This document shows, piece after piece, positions 43,742-56,620 of a stretch of DNA of 64,000 nt. The notes under the pieces are model-generated. The model worked only from the letters and a program-made list of their open reading frames with translations. It did not search any database and had not been told where the DNA came from. This DNA is from Linanthus parryae (taxonomy: Eukaryota > Streptophyta > Magnoliopsida > Ericales > Polemoniaceae), in assembly GCA_023055425.1 (NCBI GenBank), contig JALGPY010000003.1:77351491-77415490 (forward strand). The letters are read 5' to 3'. Within the stretch, counting starts at the first letter, position 1. The number at the start of each line of letters is the position of its first letter. The translations under genes and the position numbers were made by a program.

Positions 43742-46007
43742 TTGTTAAAACTAAAATAAATCTCACAAGTTGAGAAAAAAATGGCTCGCAGGCCATAAAA
43801 CCCTAATTAATTATTACAATTAATTGATCAGCTCGCAGGCCGTAAACCAAACCACAAAAATTAAACATCCACAACAAACCACATCCTAAGGCCATATCCA
43901 ATCACCATGCGAATTGCACATAAACAGTTAAAATCCAATTTTAACGCGCTTGGTCAATTTTACTTGATTTTAGGATTTTCTAGGGTTAAGACGGTCCATG
44001 GGGCCCAACAATCAAATTGCCGGGGCCCAAAAAGTGAACCGCAAGGGCCTAGGGCCGGCCGGCCCCTAGCTCACGCGGCTAGGCCGCGGGCTAGGGCTGC
44101 CCCGACCCCTAGGCCGGCCTTGCTTGGGCGGCAAGCAAGGTGGGGCGGTCCCCTAGGGGGGGTGAACCTCCTTTGAGAGTTGTTTCCAAAACCACTGCCT
44201 TGCTTGTTGCCCAAGTTTTCTTGTGTCCTTGTATGGAAAGAACTCCTTCTTCCCCAAGGATGCCCAAACTCTAGATCTAAGATCCTAAAATTTCTCAAAC
44301 TCACTAATTCATGCATCCAATGCAAAAACTATATCTTGTTATGATAGATTATTGAAAAATTGCAACACATGCTTGATTTGTCTTGTTTTACGCGTAAACA
44401 ACAATTTTAAGTTGTAAAACTGTCAAAACGTAACACATAAACCACGTTTATGCTCTACAACCAGGCTCTGATACCACTGTTGGTTTTTGATTCATGGATG
44501 CGCAACGGAAACAATAATTAACCATGCAAAACCCTCCAAGGATCACAGGTCAAGAGACATAACGATGGTAAAGGAAGAAATCAATAACACACCTTAGGGT
44601 TCTCCTTTGATGACTTCAAACGCGAATTATGTCACGTCTCTACGGTTGATCCACGCCTAGAGGTGAGATCTAGATCTGCTAATCCTTGGTGCTAGCCCGG
44701 AAAGAGGAAGAGGAAGAAGAATCACGCAACAATGGAGCACCAAAGGTGGGGCGGCACCCTTTGGGCCGACGGGTAGGGGCGGCAATCCCAGGGGGGTTCG
44801 ACCCTTTTGGGACTTGCTCTCTCTCTTATTTTCTCTCCCACTCACTTATGTTATGAGAATTAGTGTGGGAAGGAAGGAAGGAGCATCCTTTATATAGTCC
44901 AACAACTCCTTGTTAACTACCTAAAGGCCCTATTCTAGTCCTACTAGAAGTCGGATTAGTCCCCTAGTCCTAATCATGTCCATACATGTATTAGTTCTAT
45001 TTGTCCATTTATCCTAATCATGTCTCTACATGAACTAGGCCGCCTTGGCAAATCCTAATCATGTCTCTAAATGAATTAGGCCAACTTGAATATTAGTCCT
45101 ACTAAGTTAGCAAGTTGTTGAGATTTGGTCCTTCTAATTAATTAATCATATTAATTAATTATTTCCCATGTCTAGTTCACCCCTATATGGCGTGTGACCC
45201 CATAGGCTCTTTTCAGTTGGTAGTAACTATTTACTCATATGGAGCGGCCTCTAGCAACACATCCATTCTAGCCAACAAATAGAATAGTCATCATGACAAA
45301 CCTTGTGCAAGTAATTGTCTCATCCCTTTGTCCAAATATCCGGATTGGACACGAGACATACAAGTCACACTCGTATATCCAATCCATAGTTTCTCGATCC
45401 TGGGTATAGCCTTATTCGTGCAAATAACATCAATATCCCATATTGATTTATTTGAGTCTGGCCAGACATTTAATAAGCACTATCCCTCGAGTGGCCTAGG
45501 ATATTTTCTCCCGTTATGTGGGAGGGAAAAATTATATCTACGTCCACTACGATCTCCAAGCTTGCTTCTTATTGTATCCAGTACACGCCTTTATAGCTAC
45601 CCAGTTACGGTGTAGCGTTTGACGCTACCAAAATCACAATAATCCACAACTGAAAAATCTAGTGACTTCAAGTCTAAGGATGACAATACCGTTGCACCGC
45701 GAGAAGTGCTTGTGACTTAACATAACGTGTATGTAGCCTTCTCGGAGATGGGTCAATCCGGTGCGCCATTACCCTTAATGCACACCCATGTGTTGGATCA
45801 TGATATCTCCATATCAATCCAACCCCATACTAGTCCATAGATGATTGTCCTATTAATCATTATAATCGACTAGGGATATTTAAGAATATAACACTTATAT
45901 TCTAAGGACTTCATTCATGTTATCATATCTCTATATCGATAACATAATGAATCGTAAATCCATAAATGTCACAATTAATTGATTGCCTCTAGGGCACAAT
46001 TCCAACA
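43742..46007 (-). mobile_element. Inverted copia-A 5' end: leader plus LTR
   Basis: On the minus strand this is a 1530-bp copia-A LTR (44478-46007), a primer site (CTCTGATACCA on the plus strand, 44466-44476) and about 720 bp of leader with the GC-rich block (44030-44165). The leader is cut at 43742 and no gag follows. The plus-strand leader of F resumes at about 46010. No TSD is visible at the two junctions, so this is more likely a rearranged fragment than a simple insertion. Confidence 0.75.
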
Positions 46008-46966
46008 CCCCCCTTCCTTGCGCGTCAACTAAACTGCGGCCTAGCCGGGTTCGGCCGAGCCGCCGGTTTGACCGTGCGGGCTTGGGCCGACCGGTTCGGC
46101 ACGGATTGGGTGGTCCTTTGGGGTTCGACCAATATGATTGGTGGGCCCCTTGAACCGTTTTGACCCTAGAATATCCCAATTGTAACTAAAATTGACCAGG
46201 CGCATTAAAATTGGATTTTAACTATATTATGTATTTATCGCATGGTGGATGGATATGGCCTAGGTTGTAGATGTTTATTTTTGTGGTTTGATTGGTTTTG
46301 GTTTATTGTAATTAATTATTTTACGAGCTGCCTGTCGTCTTCTGCCCCAAATTGTGAGGTCTCTCTATTTAGTATAGATTCTAGCTAATATTAGATAGTT
46401 AGATGATAACCAAGACATGGAGATCCTCTTCTGCTATACTCTTTTTTATAATCATCATCACTCCTACATAGTACTATATAATTGTTCATGACCAAAACCA
46501 CTATTGTGTTTACTTGTCCTTTTTTTATCACGAACGCTACTCAAAGTGGCTTAAAACTTCGTAACAAACTCACCTGATATTCTAAGAAATTAGAATTTTA
46601 TTAGAATCTATCTAGGGTTTAAAGTTTAGGGTTTAGGGTTTAGGGAAGATCCAAGATGGAAGAAACCATAAGACTTGGAGGACTTACAAGCCTAGGACGC
46701 GTGGACTAAAGTTGGAGGCACATGGATATGAGATTATAACTTTAGGGATTCTAGAAATGTTCATTGGCTTGGGAATATCTTAATCTTAGGGGCCATATCC
46801 ATACCACGTTTATTTTCTTGTTTATTTATTTATTTTCTTGTTATTTATTTTGGTGTATGGTTGATGCATGCAAATTGTAACAAGATAATAATAAACAAGG
46901 TTGATCTTTTATTTGCGATTGCCCAATCCAAATAAGTAGATTACGTTAATAGGATCAACAAAACAT
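46008..46966 (+). other. Leader of element F, with small telomere-repeat insert
   Basis: Matches the leader of copia-A element 1 (about 11560-12230). A 220-bp segment absent from element 1 lies between two AGATCC copies (46421-46426 and 46647-46652) and ends in three TTTAGGG units (46625-46645). About 740 bp of leader plus gag start present in element 1 are deleted just before 46967. Confidence 0.7.
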
Positions 46967-47573
46967 GTGGATGATTCAAATGATGTGACTTTTCTCTTGC
47001 TTTGTACCATGAACTCTGAGCTTCAGATGCAACATAAGAACATGGAGTCGTACGATGTAATTGTACATTTGAATCAGCTCTTCCAAGATCATGCGAGGCA
47101 TGAACAGTATGAAGTATCCAAGGCACTGTTCAAGTGCAGTCTATTAGAGGGGAACCCAGTCCGACCTCATGTGCTCCAAATGATCGGATACATGGAGAAT
47201 CTCAAAAGTTTAGGCTTCCCATTCGGCCAAGATTTGTTCCACTGTTCTCATCTTACAATCGTTGCTAGATATTTATAGCTAGTTCATCATGAACTATAAA
47301 ATGAATGAGATCAAAAAACCTCTGCCATACCTACTCACCCCTGAACAGAGCATTAACAAAGTCAAAGGCAAGGCCATAATGATGGTCAACATAGGGAATA
47401 GCAAGCGAGTTTCTTCTACCTCGAAAGGATAGAGAAACAAAGTTTCAAAATCCAAGGAAGTTACCTGAAAGTCTGCTGGTGGCGTCTCTAAGGGCGCATG
47501 TCACTATTGAAGTCAGACAGGCCATTGGAAGAGGAACTGCCCAAAGTATCTGGAGGATAAAAGGCTTGCAATA
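46967..47573 (+). pseudogene. Element F gag, broken
   Basis: The gag begins mid-domain at DDSNDVTFLLLCTMNSE; the start including the ATG region is deleted. It keeps NMESYDVIVHLNQLFQ and GYMENLKSLGFPFGQ, then shifts frame near 47250. The zinc knuckle reads CHY-stop-SQTGHWKRNCP, with the second Cys codon changed to TGA. Confidence 0.8.
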
Positions 47574-50500
47574 GTGATTCCACCACCACCAGGTATTCTT
47601 GTTAAAAATTTCAATTTGTCTATCTCTTCATCTTGGGTATTAGATACTAGATGTGTATCTCACATTTGTCGAAATGTGCAGGATCTCAAGAGAAGTAGAC
47701 GACTGGCTAAAGGGGAAAAAGACTTGCGCGTGGAGAATGGATTAAGAGTTGTTGCATCAGCCGTAGGAATTTATGAGTTATATTTTCCTTCTGGACTTAT
47801 TTTAGAATTAGAAAATTGCGATTATGTGGGTGCAATGAGAAGAGACATTATTTCAATTTCTTTTTTGGACGAGAAAGGTTTTTCTATTAAAATAAAGGAC
47901 AAGTGTTGCTCCATTTATTTGGATAGTATGCACTATTGTAGTGCAAATTTGTCTAATGGAGTGTATATCCTTGATCTAAATAATTCCTTCTATAACATAA
48001 ATACCAAGATGATTAAAACTAATGATTTAAATCCTACTTATCTATGGCACTGTCATTTAGGCCATATAAACTAGAAGCGCATCTCTAGACACCATTAGGA
48101 TGGATTTCTGGACTCATTTGATTATGAATCATATGAGACATGTGAATCTTGTTTATTAGGAAAAATGAAAAAGTCCCATTTCAATAAGAAAGGTGAGAGG
48201 ACTAGTGAGTTACTGGAACTCAGACATACTGATGTGTGTGGACCCTTTCACACACCCGTCAGGGGTGGTTATCTTTATTTCATTACATTTACTGATGAAT
48301 TTAGTAGATATGGATTTGTATACCTTATGAAGACCAAATTTGAATTCTTTGAAATGTTCAAAGAATTCAAGAATAAAATATAGAACCAGCTTGGCAAGAT
48401 TATTAATGCTCTAAGATCGGATCGTGGAGGACAATACTTAAGCCATGAGTTTGAAGACTATCTTAGAGAGTGTGGGATCTTGTCCCAACTCACTCCACCC
48501 GGAACGCCACAGTGGATTGGCGTGTCCGAGAGGAGGAATCACACCCTGTTGGACATGGTTCAGTCAATGATGTGTCAAGAGGATATTCCGATATCATTTT
48601 GGGGACATGCTCTATTGACTGCAGCTTTTACCATTAACCGTGTTCCTTCCAAATCGGTCATGAAGACACCATATGAGATATGGATTGGGAGACATCCCAT
48701 AGTGTCGTTTATGAAGATTTGGGGTTGCAACCTCAATGTAAAGCGCTTACAAACATACAAGATCGGACCCAAGTCGGATAAGTGTAAGTTTGTGGGATGT
48801 CCTAAGGAAACGAAAGGATATTATTTATACAACCCAATCGAGAACAAAGTGTTTGTTTCTCGAACCGGAGTGTTTCTTGAAAGAGAATTTATCTTTAAAG
48901 AAGCCAGTGGGAGGACTGTAGAACTTGAAGAAGTTCAAGAAACAAAAAACACTAATCCTACAATGAAGCATGAACAGGAACCACAAGTTTTTGTGGAGCA
49001 GCATGTTCCAGTAACACAAAAACTCCGTAGGTCGAGTAGAGAACACCATGAGCCAGAGAGGTATGGACTTCTCGTGACTGAGCCCCGTGACGTACCACTC
49101 ATGGATGATGAGCCTACTACCTATGGAGAGGCCATGAAAGGCCCAGACTCTAAGAAGTGGCTTGAAGCCATGAGATCCAAAATGGAATCCATGTATACCA
49201 AAAAAGTATGGACTTTGGTGGAACCACCCAAAGGGGCTCAGCCCATAGGGTGTAAGTGGGTCTTCAAGAAGAAGACCGGCATGTATGGCAATGTAGTTGC
49301 CTAAAAGGGTCGATTGGTGGAAAAAGGGTTCAGAATGATTCATGGTATTGACTATGATGAAACATTTTCCCCAGTAGCGATGACCAAATCCATTCCAATA
49401 TTACTAGCTATTGCAGCTTAACAAGACTATGAGATTCGGCACCAAAACAGCATTTCAGTATGGGAACCTCCTTGAGGATGTGTACATGACACAGCCAGAG
49501 GCTTTTGAGGATCCAGAGCATGCCAATAAAGTTTATATGTTGCAAAGATTCATTTATGGATTCAAGCAAGCTTCTAGGAGTTGGAATCGACGTTTTGATG
49601 ACGCGGTTAAAGAGTTTGGATTAATCAAGAACGAAGATGAGCCTTGGGTTTGCCAGAAGGTTAGTGGGAGTTATGTTGTGTTTCTGTTCTTGTATGTTGA
49701 TGACATACTACTCATTGGAAACAAAATTCCTACCTTGCAATCTCTTAAAGATTATTTAGGGAAGTGTTTCGCAATGAAGGAATTAAGAGATGTAGCTTAT
49801 ATACTTGGTAAGGTGTTGAGGCGGTTCAACAAGAAAGAATCAAAGAAATGATTACGTTGCATGGAGTCACTCTTTCGAAGGCCGGCTGTCCTTCCAATGA
49901 GATTGAGAAGGATCGCATGAGTAAGATCCCATACATGTCTTCTGTAGGATCTATCATGTACGACATGTTGGGTACTAGAACAAATGTGTCATACGCGTTG
50001 AGTATGGCAAGCAGATAGCAGTCCAATCGCGGTGAGAGTCACTGGATTGCTGTCAAGAATATCTTTATGTAATTTAGAAGAACTAAGTATGCATTCTTGA
50101 TATTTGGAGGTGAGGAAGAACTCAGTGTAATTGGTTACACTGACGCAAGCTTCCAAACCGACGAGGACGACTATAGATCGCAGTCGGGCTATGTGTTTTT
50201 CCTGAATGGAGGAGCTGTGAGCTAGAAGAGATCCGAGAAAAATACAGTTGCTGATTCTACAATTGAAGTTGAGTACATTGATGCGGCAGGCGCACAAAGG
50301 AAGCTGTTTGGATTAGGAAGTTCATCGCTGAGCTTGGTGTGGTTCGTAGCATCGTGGATCCTATTGTGTCGTACTATGAAAACACTTGGGCGATCGCACA
50401 GGCCAAGGAATCCAGATCACACAAGAAATCCAAGCATGTACTTAGGAGATTCTATCTCATTCATGAAATCATCGATAGACGAGATGTGAAGATATGCAAG

Positions 50501-50662
50501 ATTCCAATGGACAATAATCTTATAGATCCACTGACAAAGCCACTTGTTCAGAGCAAGCATGAAGGGCACACTATATCTATAGGCATACGAGATGCACCAG
50601 ATAGGCTCTATTGCAAGTGGGAGACCAATGGAGTAGATGCCCTAGAGGTAATCTATATTTAG
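47574..50662 (+). pseudogene. Element F pol, broken
   Basis: Protease: WVLDTRCVSHIC, where the catalytic triad reads Asp-Thr-Arg instead of Asp-Thr-Gly. Integrase: LWHCHLGHIN then stop, CESCLLGK, HTDVCGPF, RSDRGGQYL and GVSERRNHT, keeping the D, D and E positions across one stop (48381). RT starts WVFKKKTGM and keeps IYGFKQASRSWNRRFDDAV and YVDD (49693-49704), but MDVK before KTAFQYGNL is lost at 49411. RNase H has YTDASFQTDEDDYRSQSGY (about 50130-50190) with a stop and a frameshift. The last frame (50339-50662) ends near the purine tract GCAAGTGGGAGAC. Confidence 0.85.
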
Positions 50663-51622
50663 TATGAACATTGTTTTTGGCTAGAATATTCGTTAATTAT
50701 TTACGGAGATATTTAATATAATGAAGTCCATAGATTATAATGTGTTGTTTATCTTAAATATCCCTAGTCCATTATATTAATTAACAGGACGATCACTATA
50801 GACTAGTATGTGGGTAGATTGATATGGAGATATCAAGTCTAACACATGGGTATGCATTAGGAGTAATGGCATACTAGATTGACCCAAAACGAGAAGGCTA
50901 CATTAGATTATGTAATTGTCACAAGTGATTCTCGTATTGCTAATGGTGTTGAAATCCTTATAATTGAAGTCACTAGATACTTTAGTTGTGAAATATCATG
51001 TTTTGATATTATGAAACGTTGCATCGTAACTGGGTAACTATACGATATTCATCGAGCATGATTGGCCAAGCTTGGAGATGGTAGTGATGTAGAGAGGATT
51101 TGTCCCTCCCACATAATGGGAGAAAATATCCATGGGCCACTCGAGGGGTAGCGCTTATGGAATGTATGGCCAGGATATGCAGATATTGATGTTATCGGTA
51201 AAGATAAGCATTTTCCCAGGATCGAGAAACTATGGATTGGATATATGAGTGTGACAGTTATGTCTCGTTTCCAATTAGGATATGGAGACAAAGGTATATA
51301 TACAACGCGGTAAGATTGGGCACATGGTTTTTCGGATCTGTGACTTTTATATTAGCTGGATGGCATAGATGTGTTGCTAGACACCGCTCTATGCTTGTAT
51401 TATTACTACCAACTAAGTAGAAACCTATGGGGTTACACACTCTATGGATTATACTGGATTTGGACATTAATTAGTAGGACTAATTAATCAAAAGAATAAA
51501 ACGCAGCCACAAGCAAAGTTAGTAGGACTAATTTGCAAGGTGGACTAATTCGTGTATGGACGGGATTAGTATTGGGGAAAATATATAGTTAATAAGTAGT
51601 TATTAACTATATAAGGGGGGCT
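50626..51622 (+). repeat. 3' LTR of element F, first piece
   Basis: A copia-A LTR after the purine tract; the first bases are mutated (CAATGGAG for TGTTGGAG). It is cut at GGGCT (51618-51622), the TSD of element G. Confidence 0.85.
51618..51622 (+). repeat. TSD of element G, left copy (GGGCT)
   Basis: Identical to 59825-59829; the F LTR is continuous across one copy. Confidence 0.92.
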
Positions 51623-53192
51623 TGTAGGGTTTTGATTCATGGATGCGCAACGGAAGCATAAACAAACATAAAACCATGCAAAACCCTCCAAGGATCACAA
51701 GTCAAGAGACATAACGATGGTAAGGGTTAGAAATCATAAACACACCTTAGGGTTCTCCTTTGATGACTTCAAACGCGAATAGTGTCACGTCTTTACGGTT
51801 GATCCACGCCTAGAGGTGAGATCTAGACCCTCCAATTCCCTTGTGCTAGCTAGGAAGAATGGAAGAGGAAGAAGGAACCAAGCAACAATGGAGTGCCAAG
51901 AGGTGGGGCGGCACTCTTCATGGCCGACGGGTAGGGGCGGCGGCGGTCCCGAGGGGGTTCGGCCCTTGCTTGGGACTTGCTCTCTCTCCTTGCTTTGTTC
52001 TCTCTTTACTTCTATCATATAGATGTGTATGTGTGTAGAGAGAAAAATAAGCTTGGAGTGTTCTTTATATAGTCCAACAACTCCTTGTCCTACTACATAA
52101 AGAACCCCTCATAATCCTACTCAAGTTCAGATTAGTCCCTTTTGCAAAATAGTCCTTATCATGTCAATACATGGATTAGTTCTATTTGCAAATTAATCAT
52201 AATCATGCCCTTACATGAATTAGGCCACCTTGGCATATTCTAATCATGTCTATACATGGATTAGTCCAACTTGCATATTAGTCCTACTAAGTTAGCAAGT
52301 TGTTGCGATTTGATCCTTTTAATTAATTAATCATATTAATTAATTAATTCCCATGTCTAGTTCACCCCTATATGGCGTGTGACCCCATAGGTTCTATTTA
52401 GTTGGTAGTAACAATTTACTAATATGGAGCGGCCTCTAGCAAGACATCCATTCTAGCCAACAAATAGAATAGTCATCATGACAAACCTTGTGCAAGTAAT
52501 TGTCTCATCCCTTTGTCCCAAATTCTGGATTGGACACGAGACATACAAGTCACACTCGTATATCCAATCCATAGTTTCTCGATCCTGGGAATAGCCTTAT
52601 TCGTGCAAATAACATCAATATCCCATATTGATTTATTTGAGTCTGGCTTGACATTTTATAAGCACTATCCCTCGAGTGGCCTAGGATATTTGCTCTCGTT
52701 ATGTGGGAGGGACAAATCCTATCTACGTCCACTACGATCTCTAAGCTTGCTTCTTATTTTATCCAGTACACGCCTTTATAACTACCCAGTTACGGTGTAG
52801 CGTTTAACGCTACCAAGATCACAATAATCCACAACTAGATAATCTAGTGACTTCAAGTCTAAGGATGACAATACCATTGCACCGCGAGAAGCGCTTGTGA
52901 CTTAACATAACATGTATGTAGCCTTCTCGGAGATGGGTCAATCCAGTATGCCATTACTCCTAATGCATACCCATGTGTTGGATCATGATATCTCCATATC
53001 AATCCAACCCCATACTAGTCTATAGATGATTGTCCTATTAATCATTATAATTGACTAGGGATATTGAAGAATATAACACTTATATTCTAAGGACTTCATT
53101 CATGTTAACATATCTCTATATCGATAACATAATGAATCGTAAATCCATAAATGTCACAATTAATTGATTGCCTCTAGGTCACAATTCCAACA
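51623..53192 (-). repeat. 3' LTR of element G
   Basis: Plus-strand limits TGTAGGGTTTTG to AATTCCAACA. The purine tract (TGCAAGTGGGAGAC on the minus strand) lies at 53193-53207. Confidence 0.92.
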
Positions 53193-53207
53193 GTCTCCCA
53201 CTTGCAC

Positions 53208-56200
53208 TAGAGTCAATCTCCTGCATCATATGCCTATTGATCCAGCGAGGCCCTCCACGCTTCCGCTGCGTAGGGGCGAGACTCTGTTGGTACCTTTGCA
53301 AATATTCACATCTCCTCTATCAACAATTTGATTGAGATTGAATATTCTGAGTAAATGCATCTTATGTATTAATTTTCTCAGTCCTCTATGTTAGAATCAG
53401 TGACTGAATCTTGCCTGAAACCTTTCCAGCTCACAGTCGCTCCCACTAGGGCAAAACACAAAAATCGACTTTATTATCTAAAATCCGTTAGATTTGAAGT
53501 TCGCATCACTGTAACCCCTTACAACAAACTCTTCATATCCTCTATTTATCAAAAATTCATCCTTAGTGCTTCTCAAGTACTAAAGGATAATCTTGATAAT
53601 TTATCCAGTGACTCTCACCCGGATTTGACTGGTATCTTTGTGTCATACCATATGACACATCTGGCCTAGTACATTCCATGGCGTATCTCGTGAATCTAAT
53701 TCATACGGTCCATTCCCAATCTAATTGGAAAGACAATTAGCCTTCCTAAGACTAATTCCATGTGACATGGGTAAGAATCAATATTCTTTTCACGTTGAAC
53801 TATTTCAACACCTCTGTCAATTTATGTACTATGACCTAAGCTATACAACCATCTTGATCTACCTCAATAGATCTTCACAAGTTGCTTCCCTTAAGTCTAC
53901 CATTAGAAAGTCAACTCCCTAGTCAATCTACGTAAGACTGCCAAGTAGGGGCAACATTCCTAATGATTAAGTATGTCTCCACATACAAGACCAGAAAAAA
54001 ATAACTGTGCTCCCACTAACCTTCTTGTAAACACAAGTCTCATCTTCAATTTTGATGGAATCAAACTCCTTTGATTGCATCATCAATTCGAAGAGTCCAA
54101 CTCCTAGAAGCTTGATCCAATCTATAGACAGATTGCCACAAGCAAGATGTAAATGGATTTAAGCATCACAATTGGGGAAAGATTTTGTCATAGTCCATAC
54201 TATGAACTCACATGAAATCCCTTTCCTACCAATTTTCCCTTAAAGGTAATCATATTACCATCCATGTTGGTTTCCTCATAACCCACTTGCACCTTTTGGT
54301 GGTTCCAACAAAGTCCATACTTTGTTGGTATACATGGATTCCATTTTATATCCCATGGCTCCTTAGCCATTTCTGAGAGTATAGCCCACACGTGGCCATC
54401 TCATAGGTTGTAGGCTCATCTTTATGAGAAATATATCCTGGGTTATGAGAAATCCTTATTTCTCTAGTCCCTCGATATATCCTACCTGACCTATGAGGTT
54501 CTTGTGTTATCTGAGTAGGTTGCTCCACAACACCTTGTGATCCTGCTCATGTTCCATCAAACAGATCAATGCTTTGTTGCGGTTCTTGAACTTCTTCAAG
54601 TTCTACTGTCCTCCCACTGTTTATTTTAGAGACAATCTCTACCTTAGAAACATTGTGGTTCGAGTAACAAACAGTTTGTTCTCGATTGGGTTGTAGAAAT
54701 AATGTCCTTTTCAGGATATCCCACAAAACAATTATCCGACTTGGGTCCAAGTTTATTTGTAAACTCTTTTACATAAACTACATCACCTCAAATCTTTATG
54801 AATGACATACTAGGACACTTCCTAGTCCATATCTCATATGGCGTTATTCATATTCCGTCTTTGATGGAACAAGGTTAAGGGCGAAATTTGCTGTAATTAG
54901 AACATAGCCCCAAAAGTAGACTGGAAGGTCTGTTTGACTCATCTTGGACCGAACTGTGTCCTACACGGTTTGAACTCTCCTCTTAGACACGCCAAACCCA
55001 TGTGGCGTGCTAGGTGGAGCGAGTTTTGGATCATATCCAATACTCCCATAGATTCTTGTCAAACTCTTGGCTCAAGTACTTTCTTCTATGATCCAATCGT
55101 AGAGTCTAAATACTTTTGCCAAGCTGGTTCTCTACTTCATTCCTGAATACTTTGAACAATTCAAAGGATTCTGATTTGTTTCTTCATAAGATACACAAAT
55201 CCATATTTCTCTGATCCCATCAGTAAATATGATGAAGTACTAAAAAACCATCTTTAGCTTTTGTGCTTAGCGGCCTTCATACATCAATATGTATGATTCC
55301 CAAAAGATCATATCTTTGCCCAATAAGTCTTACATGTCTCATATGATTCAATAATCAAATGATTTCAAGAAATCCATCCTCATGGAGTTCTAGATATGTA
55401 TCTCTTATTTATGAGGCCTAAACGATAATGCTAAAGATTAGTGAAGTTCATATCATTATATGCAAACCTCTAGGTATTAATTTTATAGATGAAATTATCA
55501 TGATCATGGATATAGAATCCACTTAGACAAAATTGCATTACAATAATGCATACCATAATAAATGGAACAACATTTGTCCTTTTATTATGATAAGGAGCTT
55601 TCTTGTCCAAACAAGAAACTATGATAATGGTCCTACTGATAGTAGGGACATTATCGCTTTTGTCTAATTCATGAACAATTTCTTAAAGGTAGAAATAATT
55701 CACTACGGCTTATTCAGCAACCCTTTGCTTCATAGCCCCACGTGTAGGATTATTTCTTCCTTATCCAATTGTCTTCGTCTCTTGAGATCCTCCACACTTC
55801 CATAAATGTGAGATCCTCATCTAGTATCATATACTTATGATAAGATAGACACATTGAATTCTATAATAAAATACCCATATTGGAATTCATAATTCCTTTA
55901 TTACTTACTTCCATGTACTTTGGGTAGTCTCTCTTCCTCTACACCACCTATGGGACTTCGAGGCAACTTGGTTTTAGCAACAGGCTTGCTTTATACCCAT
56001 GGGGTTGGCACAAAACATTTGCCCTTACCCATGTTGTTAACCTTTAACAACTTTGCGCATGCCCATTATTTGGTTTTAGTGATTTTCAATCATATTGAGT
56101 AAATCAATTTTAAAACAAAATAATAATTGCATCCGATGCAATTCTTGGTCCACTTGGGTGAATAACCGTTTATTCTTAACCTATCTCATAGATAATGCAT

Positions 56201-56620
56201 ATTCACTAATGTTTCAATCATATTGAATTAGTATATTTGCTTTACCCAAAGTGGAGCAACACTTCAAACCTTTTATGTCTAGCTCGCCCTTTTGAAAGAG
56301 CTTCTTTCAATGTATGATCATATCATACTTTTCCATGTCTCTCTTCTTGCTTCCAAAGCTCAGAGTTCATGGCTGCTAGCATGAGGCAAGTCATAACCAA
56401 AGAACCATTCTTTGGTGTTCCTTCCATTAGGTTTTAGTGTGATTTGGTAGTTTGGTGGAAGAGAGCTTTATGTTCTACGATGTACAACAATTTCCTTTAT
56501 TTGAGAACAATTCTCAGTTTTATACCAATCTTGATTCCAGACAACTTGTCCATCTTATGGACGTCTAGTCGTGTTTTGTTTGTTTAATGCCATGGGTATT
56601 CAACATAATAGGATTATGCA
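53208..56620 (-). pseudogene. Element G gag-pol, heavily decayed
   Basis: Minus-strand pieces can be matched to elements 1 and F. A gag zinc-knuckle remnant and the PKYME-like run lie near 55905-55935. Integrase end and linker pieces (SGRTVELEEVQEP, TQITQEPHRSGR) lie at 54346-54750. The RT start (NMDGNMITFKGKLVGKGF) is near 54200-54270. A DDAIKG-like segment near 54060 is followed by YVET where YVDD is expected (near 53965), with a base lost. Stops and frameshifts occur every few dozen codons. No domain is intact. About 1 kb remains for RT plus RNase H, where element 1 has about 1.4 kb. Confidence 0.75.

Noticed and set aside
45328..45615. A 95-codon frame that recurs at 45328, 52513 and 59145, with its opposite-strand partner at 4766, 52550 and 59182
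   Set aside because: All copies are the same segment of copia-A LTRs. Recurrence comes from LTR homology; the frames vary and carry no domain, so they are not conserved proteins.
51816..52022. Identical 68-codon frames at 51816 and 58448
   Set aside because: These lie at the same place in the two nearly identical LTRs of element G. The GC-rich R region stays open by composition.
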